Under the pieces are notes generated by a model that did not search any database, was not told the origin of the DNA, and worked only from the letters and a program-made list of their open reading frames with translations. Position numbers and translations under genes: made by a program. A stretch of 64,000 nucleotides of DNA from Marinobacter sp. ATCH36. Its GTDB lineage: Bacteria; Pseudomonadota; Gammaproteobacteria; Pseudomonadales; Oleiphilaceae. The stretch is from positions 372,001 through 436,000 of the forward strand of contig NZ_JAMJPL010000002.1 of NCBI RefSeq assembly GCF_023555055.1. The letters are read 5' to 3'. Of this stretch, positions 23,277 through 32,219 are shown piece after piece (positions within the stretch are counted from its first letter, which is position 1; the number at the start of each line of letters is the position of its first letter).

Positions 23277-25067
23277 ATGACAGAGTCTTCCCCTCACACC
23301 ACCAGCAGCTTTGCCGCGCTCGGCCGCCTGCTTAGGTATGCCCGGGGCTACCGGCGCCAGATCATTGCCGCAACCACCTGCTCCATTATCAACAAGCTGT
23401 TCGACATTGCGCCGGAAATCCTGATCGGTATCGCCATCGATGTGGTGGTTAACAAGGAAGAAAGCTTCGTCGCTGGCCTGGGGTTCGAGACCGCCCAGGA
23501 ACAGATCACCATTCTCGCCGTCCTCACCTTCTTCATCTGGGCTGGCGAATCCATATTCGAGTACCTGTTCCAGATTCTCTGGCGCAATCTGGCCCAGCGG
23601 CTGCAATCCGATCTGCGGCAAGACGCCTACGAACACGCTCAGAAGCTGGATATGAGCTTTTTCGAAGCACGCAGTTCCGGCCAGCTGGTCGCCACCATGA
23701 ACGACGATGTCAATCAGCTTGAGCGTTTCCTGGATGGCGGCGCTAACGCCATGATCCAGGTAGTGGTGACCGTCGTCGCCGTGGGTGCGGTGTTCTTCGT
23801 GCTGTCACCGCTGATCGCCCTGCTGGCATTCACGCCCATTCCGCTGATTATCTGGGGCGCCTTCTATTTCCAGCGCAAGGCTGGCCCACTGTACGCAGAT
23901 GTGCGGGAAAAGGTCGGCGACCTGTCCAGCCGCCTGGCCAACAACCTGGGCGGCATTGCCACTATCAAGAGCTTTACCTCGGAACAGCGTGAAGCCGAAC
24001 GCCTCAAGGCCAGTAGCGAAGCCTATGTTGATGCCAACCGCAAAGCCATTCGTATCAGTTCGGCGTTTATCCCGGTTATCCGCATGGCGATTCTGGCGGG
24101 TTTCCTGGCCACCTTTACCGTTGGCGGCATGATGGCGCTGGAAGGTTCCCTGAACGTGGGCGCTTACGGTGTCCTGGTGTTCCTCACCCAACGGCTGCTC
24201 TGGCCATTGACCGGCCTTGCGGAAGTGATCGATCTGTTCGAGCGCGCCATGGCCAGCACCCGCCGCATTCTGGACCTGCTGGCCGAGCCGGTGCATGTTC
24301 GGGACAACTCGGAGGACACGCTGGAACAACCCGTGAAAGGTGAAGTCACTTTTGAGGGAGTGAACTTTCACTACCCCTCCAGCGGCGCCGGTATCGACGA
24401 CATCTCTGTTCAGGTCCCTGCCGGGAATACCCTGGCGCTTGTGGGTGCCACCGGCTCCGGCAAGTCGACACTGATCAAGCTATTGTTGCGTTTCTACGAC
24501 CCAACCGGAGGCCAGATTCGTATCGACAGGCAACCCATTCAGTCGGTCAGCCTCAAATCCCTGAGGCAAGCCATCGGGCTGGTCAGCCAGGATGTTTACC
24601 TGTTTGAGGGTAGCATCCGTGACAATCTCGCCTATGGCTACCCGGAGGCGAGCGACGAAAAGATCATCGAAGCCGCCAAAACGGCAGAAGCCTGGTCGTT
24701 CATCGAGGCGTTGCCAGAAGGGCTTGCCACGGCCGTGGGCGAGCGTGGTGTAAGGCTTTCCGGTGGCCAGCGCCAGCGGCTTTCACTGGCCCGTGCATTG
24801 CTGAAAGACCCGCCTATTCTGGTACTCGACGAGGCTACAAGCGCGGTCGACAATGAAACCGAGGCCGCCATCCAGCGGTCCCTGAAACGCATCGGGCACA
24901 ATCGCACCGTCATCATGATTGCGCACCGGCTGTCCACGATCGTGGATGCCGACACCATCGCCGTGGTGGATGGAGGTCGGATTGTGGAGTCCGGTCGCCA
25001 CGAGGATCTGCTGGCAACCGGCGGCGCCTATGCCGCCCAATGGCGGGTACAAACCGGCCAGGCATAA
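23277..25067 (+). CDS. ABC exporter, fused permease and ATPase
   Basis: A 596-residue half-transporter of the MsbA/multidrug type, working as a homodimer in the inner membrane. The first 320 residues hold six membrane segments. The nucleotide-binding domain has Walker A GATGSGKST (about 393-401), the Q-loop LVSQDVYLF, the signature LSGGQRQR, Walker B ILVLDEATSAVD and the switch His in MIAHRLSTI. All ATPase motifs are intact. The substrate (lipid, peptide or drug) is unknown. It lies 71 bp downstream of the YaiI gene and 80 bp upstream of the fhu promoter. Confidence 0.93.
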   Translation: MTESSPHTTSSFAALGRLLRYARGYRRQIIAATTCSIINKLFDIAPEILIGIAIDVVVNKEESFVAGLGFETAQEQITILAVLTFFIWAGESIFEYLFQILWRNLAQRLQSDLRQDAYEHAQKLDMSFFEARSSGQLVATMNDDVNQLERFLDGGANAMIQVVVTVVAVGAVFFVLSPLIALLAFTPIPLIIWGAFYFQRKAGPLYADVREKVGDLSSRLANNLGGIATIKSFTSEQREAERLKASSEAYVDANRKAIRISSAFIPVIRMAILAGFLATFTVGGMMALEGSLNVGAYGVLVFLTQRLLWPLTGLAEVIDLFERAMASTRRILDLLAEPVHVRDNSEDTLEQPVKGEVTFEGVNFHYPSSGAGIDDISVQVPAGNTLALVGATGSGKSTLIKLLLRFYDPTGGQIRIDRQPIQSVSLKSLRQAIGLVSQDVYLFEGSIRDNLAYGYPEASDEKIIEAAKTAEAWSFIEALPEGLATAVGERGVRLSGGQRQRLSLARALLKDPPILVLDEATSAVDNETEAAIQRSLKRIGHNRTVIMIAHRLSTIVDADTIAVVDGGRIVESGRHEDLLATGGAYAAQWRVQTGQA

Positions 25068-25104
25068 AGCCAGGCATCAGCGCGGAAGAAACACAAGAGA
25101 CTCA

Positions 25105-25125
25105 TTGATAGTAATTCGCATTTAG
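25105..25125 (+). promoter_or_regulatory. Fur-box-like sequence upstream of fhuC
   Basis: TTGATAGTAATTCGCATTTAG lies about 40 bp before the fhuC start. It agrees well with the Fur consensus (GATAATGATAATCATTATC), matching GATA-rich and ATT-rich halves. Iron-replete repression of the fhuCDBF operon is therefore likely. Confidence 0.7.
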
Positions 25126-25161
25126 ATTATTCTGCAGGCCTTCAGAACCATGGGAGCCTGC

Positions 25162-25935
25162 ATGTCTGCGTTCTTCGAAGTATCCAGCCTGGATGTGAGC
25201 ATTGGCGAGGCCTCTATCCTCCGGAAAATCAACCTCGAGTTCCGGGAGGGGGAGGTTACCGCTCTTCTCGGGCACAACGGCTCCGGCAAGTCCACCTTGT
25301 TGAAAGTTCTGGCGCGGCAGATGTCACCCTCCTCGGGCGATGTCAGCCTGCTTGGCAGCTCCTTCCGAACCACCGGAGCGCGTGAATTTGCCCGTACCGT
25401 TGGCTACCTGCCCCAGCATCCACCAGGTACCGACGGCCTGACAGTGCGGGAACTCGTCGCACTTGGGCGATACCCCTGGCGCGGGCCACTTGGCCGCTAC
25501 AACGACGAGGACCATCGACTAATCGACCAGGCCATTGCCGATACCGGGCTTGATCATTTTCAACATCGTTCCGTCGACACCCTCTCCGGGGGCGAACGCC
25601 AGCGCGCCTGGATCGCCATGTTACTGGCGCAACAGACCCGTTGCCTGCTGCTGGATGAGCCCATTTCCGCCCTGGATGTAAAGCACCAGGTAGAAACCCT
25701 GCGCCTGGTACATCGCCTGGCGGAAGAGAGGGAACTGACAGTCATTGTGGTTCTGCACGATGTGGACCTGGCGGCGCGCTTTTGCGACCGGCTGGTGGCA
25801 CTGAAAACCGGACAACTGATTGCAGACGGCAGCCCCCGGGAGATTATGGATTCCGGAATACTGGAGACCATCTACGGCGTCCCCATGGGTGTGATGGAGC
25901 GTGCGCCAGGCCAATGGGTCTCCTATGTCCATTGA
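25162..25935 (+). CDS. fhuC: Siderophore ABC transporter ATPase, FhuC-like
   Basis: The 257-residue ATPase of a ferric siderophore importer. Walker A is GHNGSGKST (about 37-45), followed by the Q-loop region GYLPQHPPGTDGLTVRELVALGRYPW, a hallmark of the FecE/FhuC group, the signature LSGGERQRAWIAMLLAQ, Walker B CLLLDEPISALD and the switch His VVLHDVDLA. I chose the ATG at 25162 (MSAFFEVS). It overlaps fhuD by 11 bp, so fhuC, fhuD, fhuB and fhuF form one coupled operon beneath a Fur box. Confidence 0.92.
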   Translation: MSAFFEVSSLDVSIGEASILRKINLEFREGEVTALLGHNGSGKSTLLKVLARQMSPSSGDVSLLGSSFRTTGAREFARTVGYLPQHPPGTDGLTVRELVALGRYPWRGPLGRYNDEDHRLIDQAIADTGLDHFQHRSVDTLSGGERQRAWIAMLLAQQTRCLLLDEPISALDVKHQVETLRLVHRLAEERELTVIVVLHDVDLAARFCDRLVALKTGQLIADGSPREIMDSGILETIYGVPMGVMERAPGQWVSYVH

Positions 25936-26857
25936 AGTTTCCGTCAGAACCTTTCTGGCATTGCTGTTCACCGGCCTGGTCGCGTTAACGGCCAGCGCCG
26001 AGACCTGGCAACACGAGTACGGCACCATCAACCTGGATGCCCCCCCAAAAAGAATCATCGCGCTGAACTGGGCTGCCACCGAAGCCCTTCTGCTGCTCGG
26101 CGTAACGCCGGTGGGAGTGGCTGACCGCGATGGATACGACGTGTGGGTGAATGAGCCGAAGCTTCCAGCAGACGTTCCCAATATCGGAACCCGGGTAGCG
26201 CCGAGCCTGGAAGCCATTGCCGAGCTCCAGCCGGATCTGATCGTCACCAGTTCGGAAATGGCGCCTGCCTCCCGCCAGCTTGAACGGATTGCACCTACCT
26301 ATGTGATCAGCGTGTACAAGGAAGGCCACCGGCCTTTTGAGAAAGCCAGTGAAATGCTGACCACACTCGCAGAGATGCTCGGACGGGAAGCCCGCGCCAA
26401 CACCATTCTGGCAGACCTCGAACAGACTCTGAACACTCAGCGTCAACGCCTGGAAGAGGCCGGCATGACAGACAGGCCGGTGGCCCTGGTGAACTTCCTG
26501 GATGACCGCCATGTGCGTATTTATGCACCCAACAGCCTGTACCAGCGCACCCTGGATGCCCTCGGGCTTGCAAATGCCTGGCCTATGCAAGGCAACTTCT
26601 GGGGGTTTTCGGTTGTCGGACTGGAAGCTATCGCCTCTTACCGGAACAGCCGCATTGTAGTCATCGACCCGATTCTGCCAGGGCTGGCCGATACGTTGGC
26701 AAACAGCCCCTTCTGGACCTACCTGCCCCCGGTCAGGCGGAACCAGATATATCAGATAGATGCCGTCTGGCCATTCGGTGGCGTTTATCCGGTGAAACGG
26801 CTGGCCACCATGCTGACGGATGCCCTGCTGGAAGGAGGCTCCGACAATGTACGCTGA
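25925..26857 (+). CDS. fhuD: Periplasmic ferric hydroxamate binding protein, FhuD-like
   Basis: A 310-residue class III solute-binding protein, with a signal peptide (VRTFLALLFTGLVALTASAE). FhuD-type features: PPKRIIALNWAATEALLLLGVTPVGVADRDGY, IGTRVAPSLEAIAELQPDLIV, then a long linking helix and FWGFSVVGLEAIASY. It carries ferric hydroxamate siderophores from the outer membrane receptor to FhuB. The start overlaps fhuC and the stop overlaps fhuB, each by 11 bp. Confidence 0.9.
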   Translation: MSIEVSVRTFLALLFTGLVALTASAETWQHEYGTINLDAPPKRIIALNWAATEALLLLGVTPVGVADRDGYDVWVNEPKLPADVPNIGTRVAPSLEAIAELQPDLIVTSSEMAPASRQLERIAPTYVISVYKEGHRPFEKASEMLTTLAEMLGREARANTILADLEQTLNTQRQRLEEAGMTDRPVALVNFLDDRHVRIYAPNSLYQRTLDALGLANAWPMQGNFWGFSVVGLEAIASYRNSRIVVIDPILPGLADTLANSPFWTYLPPVRRNQIYQIDAVWPFGGVYPVKRLATMLTDALLEGGSDNVR

Positions 26858-28874
26858 GTCAGCCAGCCTGCCGGCTGCCCGGCCTGCCATTCCCGCAAAA
26901 CTGCCGGTGGCGGCGATCGTTCTATGGTTTGGCGCCCTGATTGCCAGCTCCGCCCCCTGGCTTGGTGAACTGGATGCCGGCGCACTGGTTTCAGCCTTCT
27001 GGACCTTTGATCCGGAGAATTATTCGTCGGTACTCGCCCACTATAGCTGGGCACCCCGGGTGTCCATCGCCATCCTGATTGGCTGCGGGCTCGGCCTGGC
27101 CGGGGCCGTCACTCAACAGATACTGGGCAACCCACTGGCCTCCCCTACGACGCTTGGTGTCGAGGCCGGCGGCCAGTTCGGGATTACCGTGGCCACCTTG
27201 TTTGCGCCCGGTCTGTTGGCGTTCAGCCCTGATCTGGCCGCCATTGGCGGCGGTCTGCTGGCCATCGGGATGGTAATCGCGCTCACCTGGCGGCTCGGGT
27301 TCTCTCCTGTCACCGTTATTCTGGCGGGGCTGGTGATTACTTTCTTCCTGGGCGCCATGAACATGGCCTTCCTGCTGCTCAAGGGTGAATGGCTGGGCAA
27401 CTTGTTTATCTGGGGCGCGGGGTCGCTGGTACAGAACAACTGGGAGCCTTTCATGGAGCTATGGCCCCGTGTGTTGGTCCTCGCCCTCCTGATGTTGCTG
27501 CTGATGCGGCCGCTGCAGTTACTGCAGCTGGGGCAGACCTCCGCCAGTGCCCTGGGCGCCAGGGTCGGGCTGATTCGGGCACTGGCCCTGTTACTGGTTG
27601 TACTGATGACGGCGACTGTCGTCAGCCGGGTTGGTGTGGTGGCGTTTGTGGGTCTGGCAGCACCGGTACTGGCCAAATTGCTGGGCGCCCGAACGCTGGG
27701 CAATAAGCTGCTTTGGAGCACCCTCATGGGGGGTGGGTTGCTGCTTCTGGCCGATACCCTGGCGCACTGGGCCTCCACCTGGGGCGATGGCTCGCTGGTA
27801 CCCACGGGAACCACCACGGCCTTGATTGGTGGCCCGGTTATCCTGCTGGCTCTCCAGAGCTTCAGGAACACCCATCACATGCCGGGGCAGGAATCCAGCC
27901 CTGCCGGCTTCCTGCCCAAACGCCGATCACCTGTTCTCATTACAGGTGTTATTTCCGCATTGCTTTTGATCACAGTGATTGTATCCATGGGCTGGGCTCC
28001 GGGGCTGGAGGGCTGGAACTGGATGGCGATAACGCAATGGGACGATGCCTGGGCCTGGCGTGGCCCCCGACTATTGGCGGCCATGCTTGCCGGGGTGGCC
28101 CTGGGACTGGCCGGCACCCTGATTCAGCGGATGACAGGCAACCCCATGGGCAGCCCCGAAATGCTGGGCATCAGCGGTGGTGCTGCACTGGTAATGGTAT
28201 TAATTGTTCTCTCCGGCGCCGAAATCAGCCGGATTGGCCAGCTTGGCGCAGCCACCCTGGGTGCCGCTGGCGCTCTGGGGCTGCTGATTCTGCTTGCCCG
28301 CAAACACCGGTTTGCAGGTAATCAATTGCTGCTTGGCGGCCTGGCACTTTACGTCTTTATGGATGCGGGGCTACGTTTGGTGATGGCCTCTGGCGGTACT
28401 GTCGCCTCGCAGCTGCTGAACTGGATGTACGGCTCCACCTGGCTGATTTCCGAGAGCGAGGCATTCGGGCTGTTGGGTTTCATCGTGCTGATCAGCAGCC
28501 TGTTGCTGTTAATTGTGCGCCCCCTGACGATTCTGCCCCTCGGTGACACCGCCGCGGCGTCCCTTGGGCTTTCCGTGTCTCGTGCACGCCTGCTGCTTCT
28601 TTTTCTCGCAGCGGTATTGACGGCCTCAGCGACGGTGGTCATTGGCCCCCTGAGTTTTGTCGGGCTGATCGCTCCGCACCTGGCAAGGGTACTGGGGCAG
28701 CAGACCGTCGGCCGGCAGATGATCGTGGCAGCATTGGCAGGCGGCCTTCTGCTTGCCGTGGCGGATTACCTGTCCCGGATTGTGGTCTTCCCCAACCAGC
28801 TACCGGCCGGCTTGCTGGCTGCGTTGGTGGGCGGCGTCTATTTCCTCTGGGGGTTGAGCCGCCATGGTCGGTAG
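26847..28874 (+). CDS. fhuB: Ferric hydroxamate permease, double-length FhuB
   Basis: A 675-residue permease made of two fused FecCD-type halves, each with about ten membrane segments, as in E. coli FhuB. The two halves carry similar blocks: LAGAVTQQILGNPLASPTTLGVEAG in the first and LAGTLIQRMTGNPMGSPEMLGISGG in the second, and the matching cytoplasmic VGVVAFVGLAAPVLAKLLG and IGPLSFVGLIAPHLARVLG, which touch the ATPase. GGAGG precedes the ATG at 26847. The double length is normal for hydroxamate systems, and argues for Fhu rather than Fec or Fep type. Confidence 0.93.
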   Translation: MYAESASLPAARPAIPAKLPVAAIVLWFGALIASSAPWLGELDAGALVSAFWTFDPENYSSVLAHYSWAPRVSIAILIGCGLGLAGAVTQQILGNPLASPTTLGVEAGGQFGITVATLFAPGLLAFSPDLAAIGGGLLAIGMVIALTWRLGFSPVTVILAGLVITFFLGAMNMAFLLLKGEWLGNLFIWGAGSLVQNNWEPFMELWPRVLVLALLMLLLMRPLQLLQLGQTSASALGARVGLIRALALLLVVLMTATVVSRVGVVAFVGLAAPVLAKLLGARTLGNKLLWSTLMGGGLLLLADTLAHWASTWGDGSLVPTGTTTALIGGPVILLALQSFRNTHHMPGQESSPAGFLPKRRSPVLITGVISALLLITVIVSMGWAPGLEGWNWMAITQWDDAWAWRGPRLLAAMLAGVALGLAGTLIQRMTGNPMGSPEMLGISGGAALVMVLIVLSGAEISRIGQLGAATLGAAGALGLLILLARKHRFAGNQLLLGGLALYVFMDAGLRLVMASGGTVASQLLNWMYGSTWLISESEAFGLLGFIVLISSLLLLIVRPLTILPLGDTAAASLGLSVSRARLLLLFLAAVLTASATVVIGPLSFVGLIAPHLARVLGQQTVGRQMIVAALAGGLLLAVADYLSRIVVFPNQLPAGLLAALVGGVYFLWGLSRHGR

Positions 28875-29700
28875 TGAAAAGTTCGGTAGTGAAAACGCAG
28901 GATCAACAGGCTCATGGACCAAATGTTACGCGCTGCTGCTGGCATCCGCCGGACTGGACCAAAAAACCGTGCTCGCCCAGGCACTGCCACCTTCTTCCAG
29001 AGAGCGCCGCGGTCTCTTTTCGCTGGCACAGTGCCTGGAACAGCCGACACTGTTGATTGATCAAGTCTGCAGGGATTACCCGCACGCCTCCGATTCTCGA
29101 TCAGTCCGGGCCCAGATTTCTGTGCTTCAGCAGGATCTGGCGCTAAGCGTTATTGCCCCGCTTACCTTGCAGCTTTTCCACGACGGCCAGGCTCCCCTGC
29201 CCGATCCCGATCGCATCTTTCTCGCTGTCGCTGAGTGTGAAGAAGTGCCAGCATCGCGCTGGTTTCAGGCCCCGGGCGGAGCTGCCACCAATGAAGCAAA
29301 CTTTGTGCGCTCGGTCGGGAAACAGACAGAAAATTGGTATCCCGTTTTCAGGCAACAACTGGGGGTAAGCCCCGGAGCCTACTGGAGCAGCATCGGGCTG
29401 GGGTTGGGGGCGCCATTCTCGGCGGTGTGGAATCTGGCAGAACCTGCTGAAACATGTGGCCTCGCCCAGCGTTGGCTAAAGGAGTTTCGCAATGACGCCA
29501 ACCACTTCATCGACTGGATTCCAGCGGTATTCGGCGAACAGGCCACAGCGATCCCGCAGCGTAAGGGGTGCTGCCTGAAATATCTGTTACCAGGGGGTGG
29601 CTATTGCGGCACCTGTGGGGTCTATCGCAAGGAGCGACTGTCAGCTCTCAAACGCCAAGACCTGAGCCCACGGCCAGGCCAATGGCAACCAGGCCTATAA
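28864..29700 (+). CDS. fhuF: Siderophore-iron reductase, FhuF-like
   Basis: A 278-residue cytoplasmic protein that reduces ferric siderophore iron so it can be released. The C-terminal [2Fe-2S] motif is complete: CC at about 250-251 (RKGCCLKYLL), then CGTC ten residues later (GGYCGTCGVYR), the C-C-x10-C-x2-C pattern of FhuF. It overlaps fhuB by 11 bp and is the last gene of the operon, which extends Fhu uptake to intracellular reduction. No siderophore synthesis gene is seen, so uptake probably serves siderophores made by other cells. Confidence 0.9.
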   Translation: MVGSEKFGSENAGSTGSWTKCYALLLASAGLDQKTVLAQALPPSSRERRGLFSLAQCLEQPTLLIDQVCRDYPHASDSRSVRAQISVLQQDLALSVIAPLTLQLFHDGQAPLPDPDRIFLAVAECEEVPASRWFQAPGGAATNEANFVRSVGKQTENWYPVFRQQLGVSPGAYWSSIGLGLGAPFSAVWNLAEPAETCGLAQRWLKEFRNDANHFIDWIPAVFGEQATAIPQRKGCCLKYLLPGGGYCGTCGVYRKERLSALKRQDLSPRPGQWQPGL

Positions 29701-29758
29701 GCGCGCCAGCGCCCGCGGCCAGCTTTAATCCTTCAATCATTTCCTGTTCGGGTGTCAT
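29648..29758 (-). CDS. Small membrane protein, 36 residues
   Basis: On the minus strand an ATG at 29758 with GGAGGAAAAGG upstream opens 36 codons: MTPEQEMIEGLKLAAGAG, then ALIGLVAIGLAVGSGLGV. The last two-thirds is a Gly/Ala-rich hydrophobic helix. The strong ribosome binding site and sensible composition support a real gene. It overlaps the fhuF 3' end on the other strand and lies 70 bp downstream of the TonB receptor stop. It could be part of the receptor transcript. Function unknown. Confidence 0.55.
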   Translation of the reverse strand: MTPEQEMIEGLKLAAGAGALIGLVAIGLAVGSGLGV

Positions 29759-29787
29759 TCCTTTTCCTCCCTTTTGCAATGAATAAG

Positions 29788-29808
29788 GGGCGGGAGTATT
29801 TCCCGCCC
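29788..29808. terminator. Hairpin after the TonB receptor gene
   Basis: GGGCGGGA pairs with TCCCGCCC across a five-base loop, 20 bp beyond the receptor stop on the minus strand. It lacks a T-run, so it may be a processing or stabilising hairpin, or a partial terminator ahead of the small gene at 29648-29758. Confidence 0.5.
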
Positions 29809-29827
29809 TCACTCTACTTCCGCCAGA

Positions 29828-32005
29828 TCAGTAGACCCAGGAAACCGTCAGGCTGGCGTTTGCCGGCTCTCCGTAAAAACCCTGGGCTGAGGCACCAAAC
29901 TTTTTAAGACTTTCGATGTATTTCTCGTCGGTCACATTGTTCACGTTCAGCGTGGCATTCCAGTCACGGGCGAAGTCGTAGCTGGCCATTACATCAACCA
30001 CTGCGTAGCTCTCCTGCTCGGTAGTGATATCTGCGCCAGCGTTCGGCCCGGCTGAAGCCTGGCCCTGATCCTGGCTGATGGACGACTGCCAGCGTACCTT
30101 GCTGCCCACCTCAAGGCCTTCGACGCCCGGCACTTTCCAGGTTCCCCGCAGCTGCGCCAGATGCTCCGGGACAAAGGGTTTGGCGGAGTTGCCATCAGCG
30201 TCATCAATGTTCACATAGGTGTAGCCGGCAAATAGCTGGATACGCTCGGTTACATCACCCACGAACTCAAGTTCAATACCTTCACTCTGAACTCCGTCCA
30301 CGCCCCGGTAGTAAGCGTCCTGAGTGCCCGGGAAGGTTCCTGCAGACTCCGCCAGATTCTGTTGCTCTGTCTGGAAAAGGGCAACAGTCGTATTCACCCG
30401 GTCATTCAGGAACTCACTCTTGAGGCCCAGTTCGTAATTGACACCATCAATCGGGTCCAGGCGGTCCCGGTTGATGTCCAGCTCGGTTTGCGGTGTGAAG
30501 ATTTCGGTGTAACTGGCGTAAACAGAGTGATCGTCGTTCAGGTCGTAGATCAAACCCGCGTAAGGTGTTTCAACTGCATCGTAACTGGTTGTTTTCTCGG
30601 CACCGTAGCTGGTTCCTTTACTGTCAAGCCAGGTCAGGCGAACACCAGTAATGGCGGTCAGGCTGTCGGTCAGAGTCCAGCGGGCGGCAGCGTAGGTTGA
30701 GGTCTCTCGATCCGTCCAGTCTGACCCGCCAACACCATTATCGAATGCGGGGCGAGGGTAATTGCCATCCCACTCGTTCAGTGGTGGCAGTGGATCACCT
30801 ATACCCTGGCCGTAACGCGATTCATCTAAGGTTTCAGAGCGAGACCAGGTGGCCCCCAACACCATCTCATGGGTCCGGTTCGCCAGCTCAAAGGGGCCGG
30901 TCGCGTAGGCGTCTATCACCCACTGCTCTACGTTGAGATCGTATTGGCTCGGGTAGGCCAGCAATCCGTCCCCGGTTTGCGAATCCGGCGTGCCGTATTG
31001 ATAAAACAACTCTGATTCGCTGTCATTTTCCAACCGGAATACAGTGCCCTTGGCCCGCCAGCCGCCAGCCAGTTCCTGCTGCAACTCAACAAAACTGTTG
31101 TGCTGGGTATTATCCCAGTAAGACCAGTCCGAGGCGGTGCTGGTTGATCGGGCGAAGTCTGTTGCAGTGCCATCAGTATAGAAAAGGGGCAAGGCACCCC
31201 AGAGCGGGCTATCAGTATCCGAGGTCTGGATTGAGTGGCCGAGCGTCAGCAGCGTGGTATCTGTCAAGTCTGCCTCAAGCACGCCGTAGAACATCTGCTT
31301 TTCGTTACTGTAACGGTCCAGGTATGAATTCCTGTCCTCGTAACCAGCTACCACACGTCCACGTACGCCGCCAGATTCAGAAACCGTGCCGGATACATCT
31401 CCGACGATGCGCTTCCTGTCCCAGGATCCCCCGGTAACTGCAACAGAGGCATTGGTCGCTGCTGTCGGGCGTTTGCGGATGAAGTTGACGGTTGCCGCCG
31501 GGTTACCGGAACCGGCCATCAGGCCGTTCGCACCGCGCACCACCTCCACCCGGTCAAAGAAAGCCGTATCCAGTTCGCCCTGTACATTGTCGTATACCGC
31601 CGGCAGGCCGACGCCATCGTACTGAAAGTTGTTGATATCGAAACCACGAGATGTGTAGTAGGTACGATCTGTCTCAACGGACTCCACGGTTACGCCGGTG
31701 GTTCCCTCCAGAACATCATTGATATCGTTCTGGGCAAAATCGTCCATCTGCTCCCGCGTCACAACAGTAATTGCCTGCGGTGTTTCCCGGTGGCCGAGCT
31801 CCATCTTCATGGAGGTTGTGGTTGCGCCGCTGGTGTAACTGCCAGTGGACTCCGACGAAACCTGGCCACGCTCAGCAGTCACATCCAGTTCTTCGAGTGT
31901 TACAGGCTGATCTTCCTGGGCCGAAGCGAATGCCGGCAGGGTTGCGCAAACAATTGCAGTGAACAGCGCCTTGCGGCGGAACACGCGTTCCGGAACTCGG
32001 GACAT
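29828..32005 (-). CDS. TonB-dependent siderophore receptor, FhuE/FpvA-like
   Basis: A 725-residue outer-membrane receptor. After the signal peptide comes a plug domain (RETPQAITVVTREQMDDFAQNDINDVLEGTTGV, VEVVRGANGLMAGSGNPAATVNFIRKRP), then a 22-strand barrel ending in the usual aromatic residue (TVSWVY). The plug features are those of ferric hydroxamate/pyoverdine-type receptors. The segment VTLEELDVTAERG after the signal is like a TonB box. A GGAG site precedes the ATG at 32005; the frame is open 16 codons more. A Fur box lies directly upstream. It faces the fhuCDBF operon and most likely feeds it. Confidence 0.92.
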   Translation of the reverse strand: MSRVPERVFRRKALFTAIVCATLPAFASAQEDQPVTLEELDVTAERGQVSSESTGSYTSGATTTSMKMELGHRETPQAITVVTREQMDDFAQNDINDVLEGTTGVTVESVETDRTYYTSRGFDINNFQYDGVGLPAVYDNVQGELDTAFFDRVEVVRGANGLMAGSGNPAATVNFIRKRPTAATNASVAVTGGSWDRKRIVGDVSGTVSESGGVRGRVVAGYEDRNSYLDRYSNEKQMFYGVLEADLTDTTLLTLGHSIQTSDTDSPLWGALPLFYTDGTATDFARSTSTASDWSYWDNTQHNSFVELQQELAGGWRAKGTVFRLENDSESELFYQYGTPDSQTGDGLLAYPSQYDLNVEQWVIDAYATGPFELANRTHEMVLGATWSRSETLDESRYGQGIGDPLPPLNEWDGNYPRPAFDNGVGGSDWTDRETSTYAAARWTLTDSLTAITGVRLTWLDSKGTSYGAEKTTSYDAVETPYAGLIYDLNDDHSVYASYTEIFTPQTELDINRDRLDPIDGVNYELGLKSEFLNDRVNTTVALFQTEQQNLAESAGTFPGTQDAYYRGVDGVQSEGIELEFVGDVTERIQLFAGYTYVNIDDADGNSAKPFVPEHLAQLRGTWKVPGVEGLEVGSKVRWQSSISQDQGQASAGPNAGADITTEQESYAVVDVMASYDFARDWNATLNVNNVTDEKYIESLKKFGASAQGFYGEPANASLTVSWVY

Positions 32006-32055
32006 CGTTTTCTCCGTTTCAGGATGTAGAAGAGGGTTGCATATTGCCTGCATAT

Positions 32056-32077
32056 AATAATACGAATCGTTATCATT
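32056..32077 (-). promoter_or_regulatory. Fur-box-like sequence upstream of the receptor gene
   Basis: AATAATACGAATCGTTATCATT on the plus strand; its complement, AATGATAACGATTCGTATTATT, fits the Fur consensus closely. It ends about 50 bp upstream of the receptor start and 140 bp from the divergent PQQ-dehydrogenase-like gene. Confidence 0.75.
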
Positions 32078-32219
32078 TTAAATACCAAATCAGTGATCCA
32101 CTTAGCTTTTATCACTCTATATTTGTGTTGCGGTAGGACTTCTAGTTGCAGCGCACTCCTACTGCTATCCTCAAACATTAGCCACCTGTTGAACAATGCC
32201 AACCGAAACGGAGGTTACC

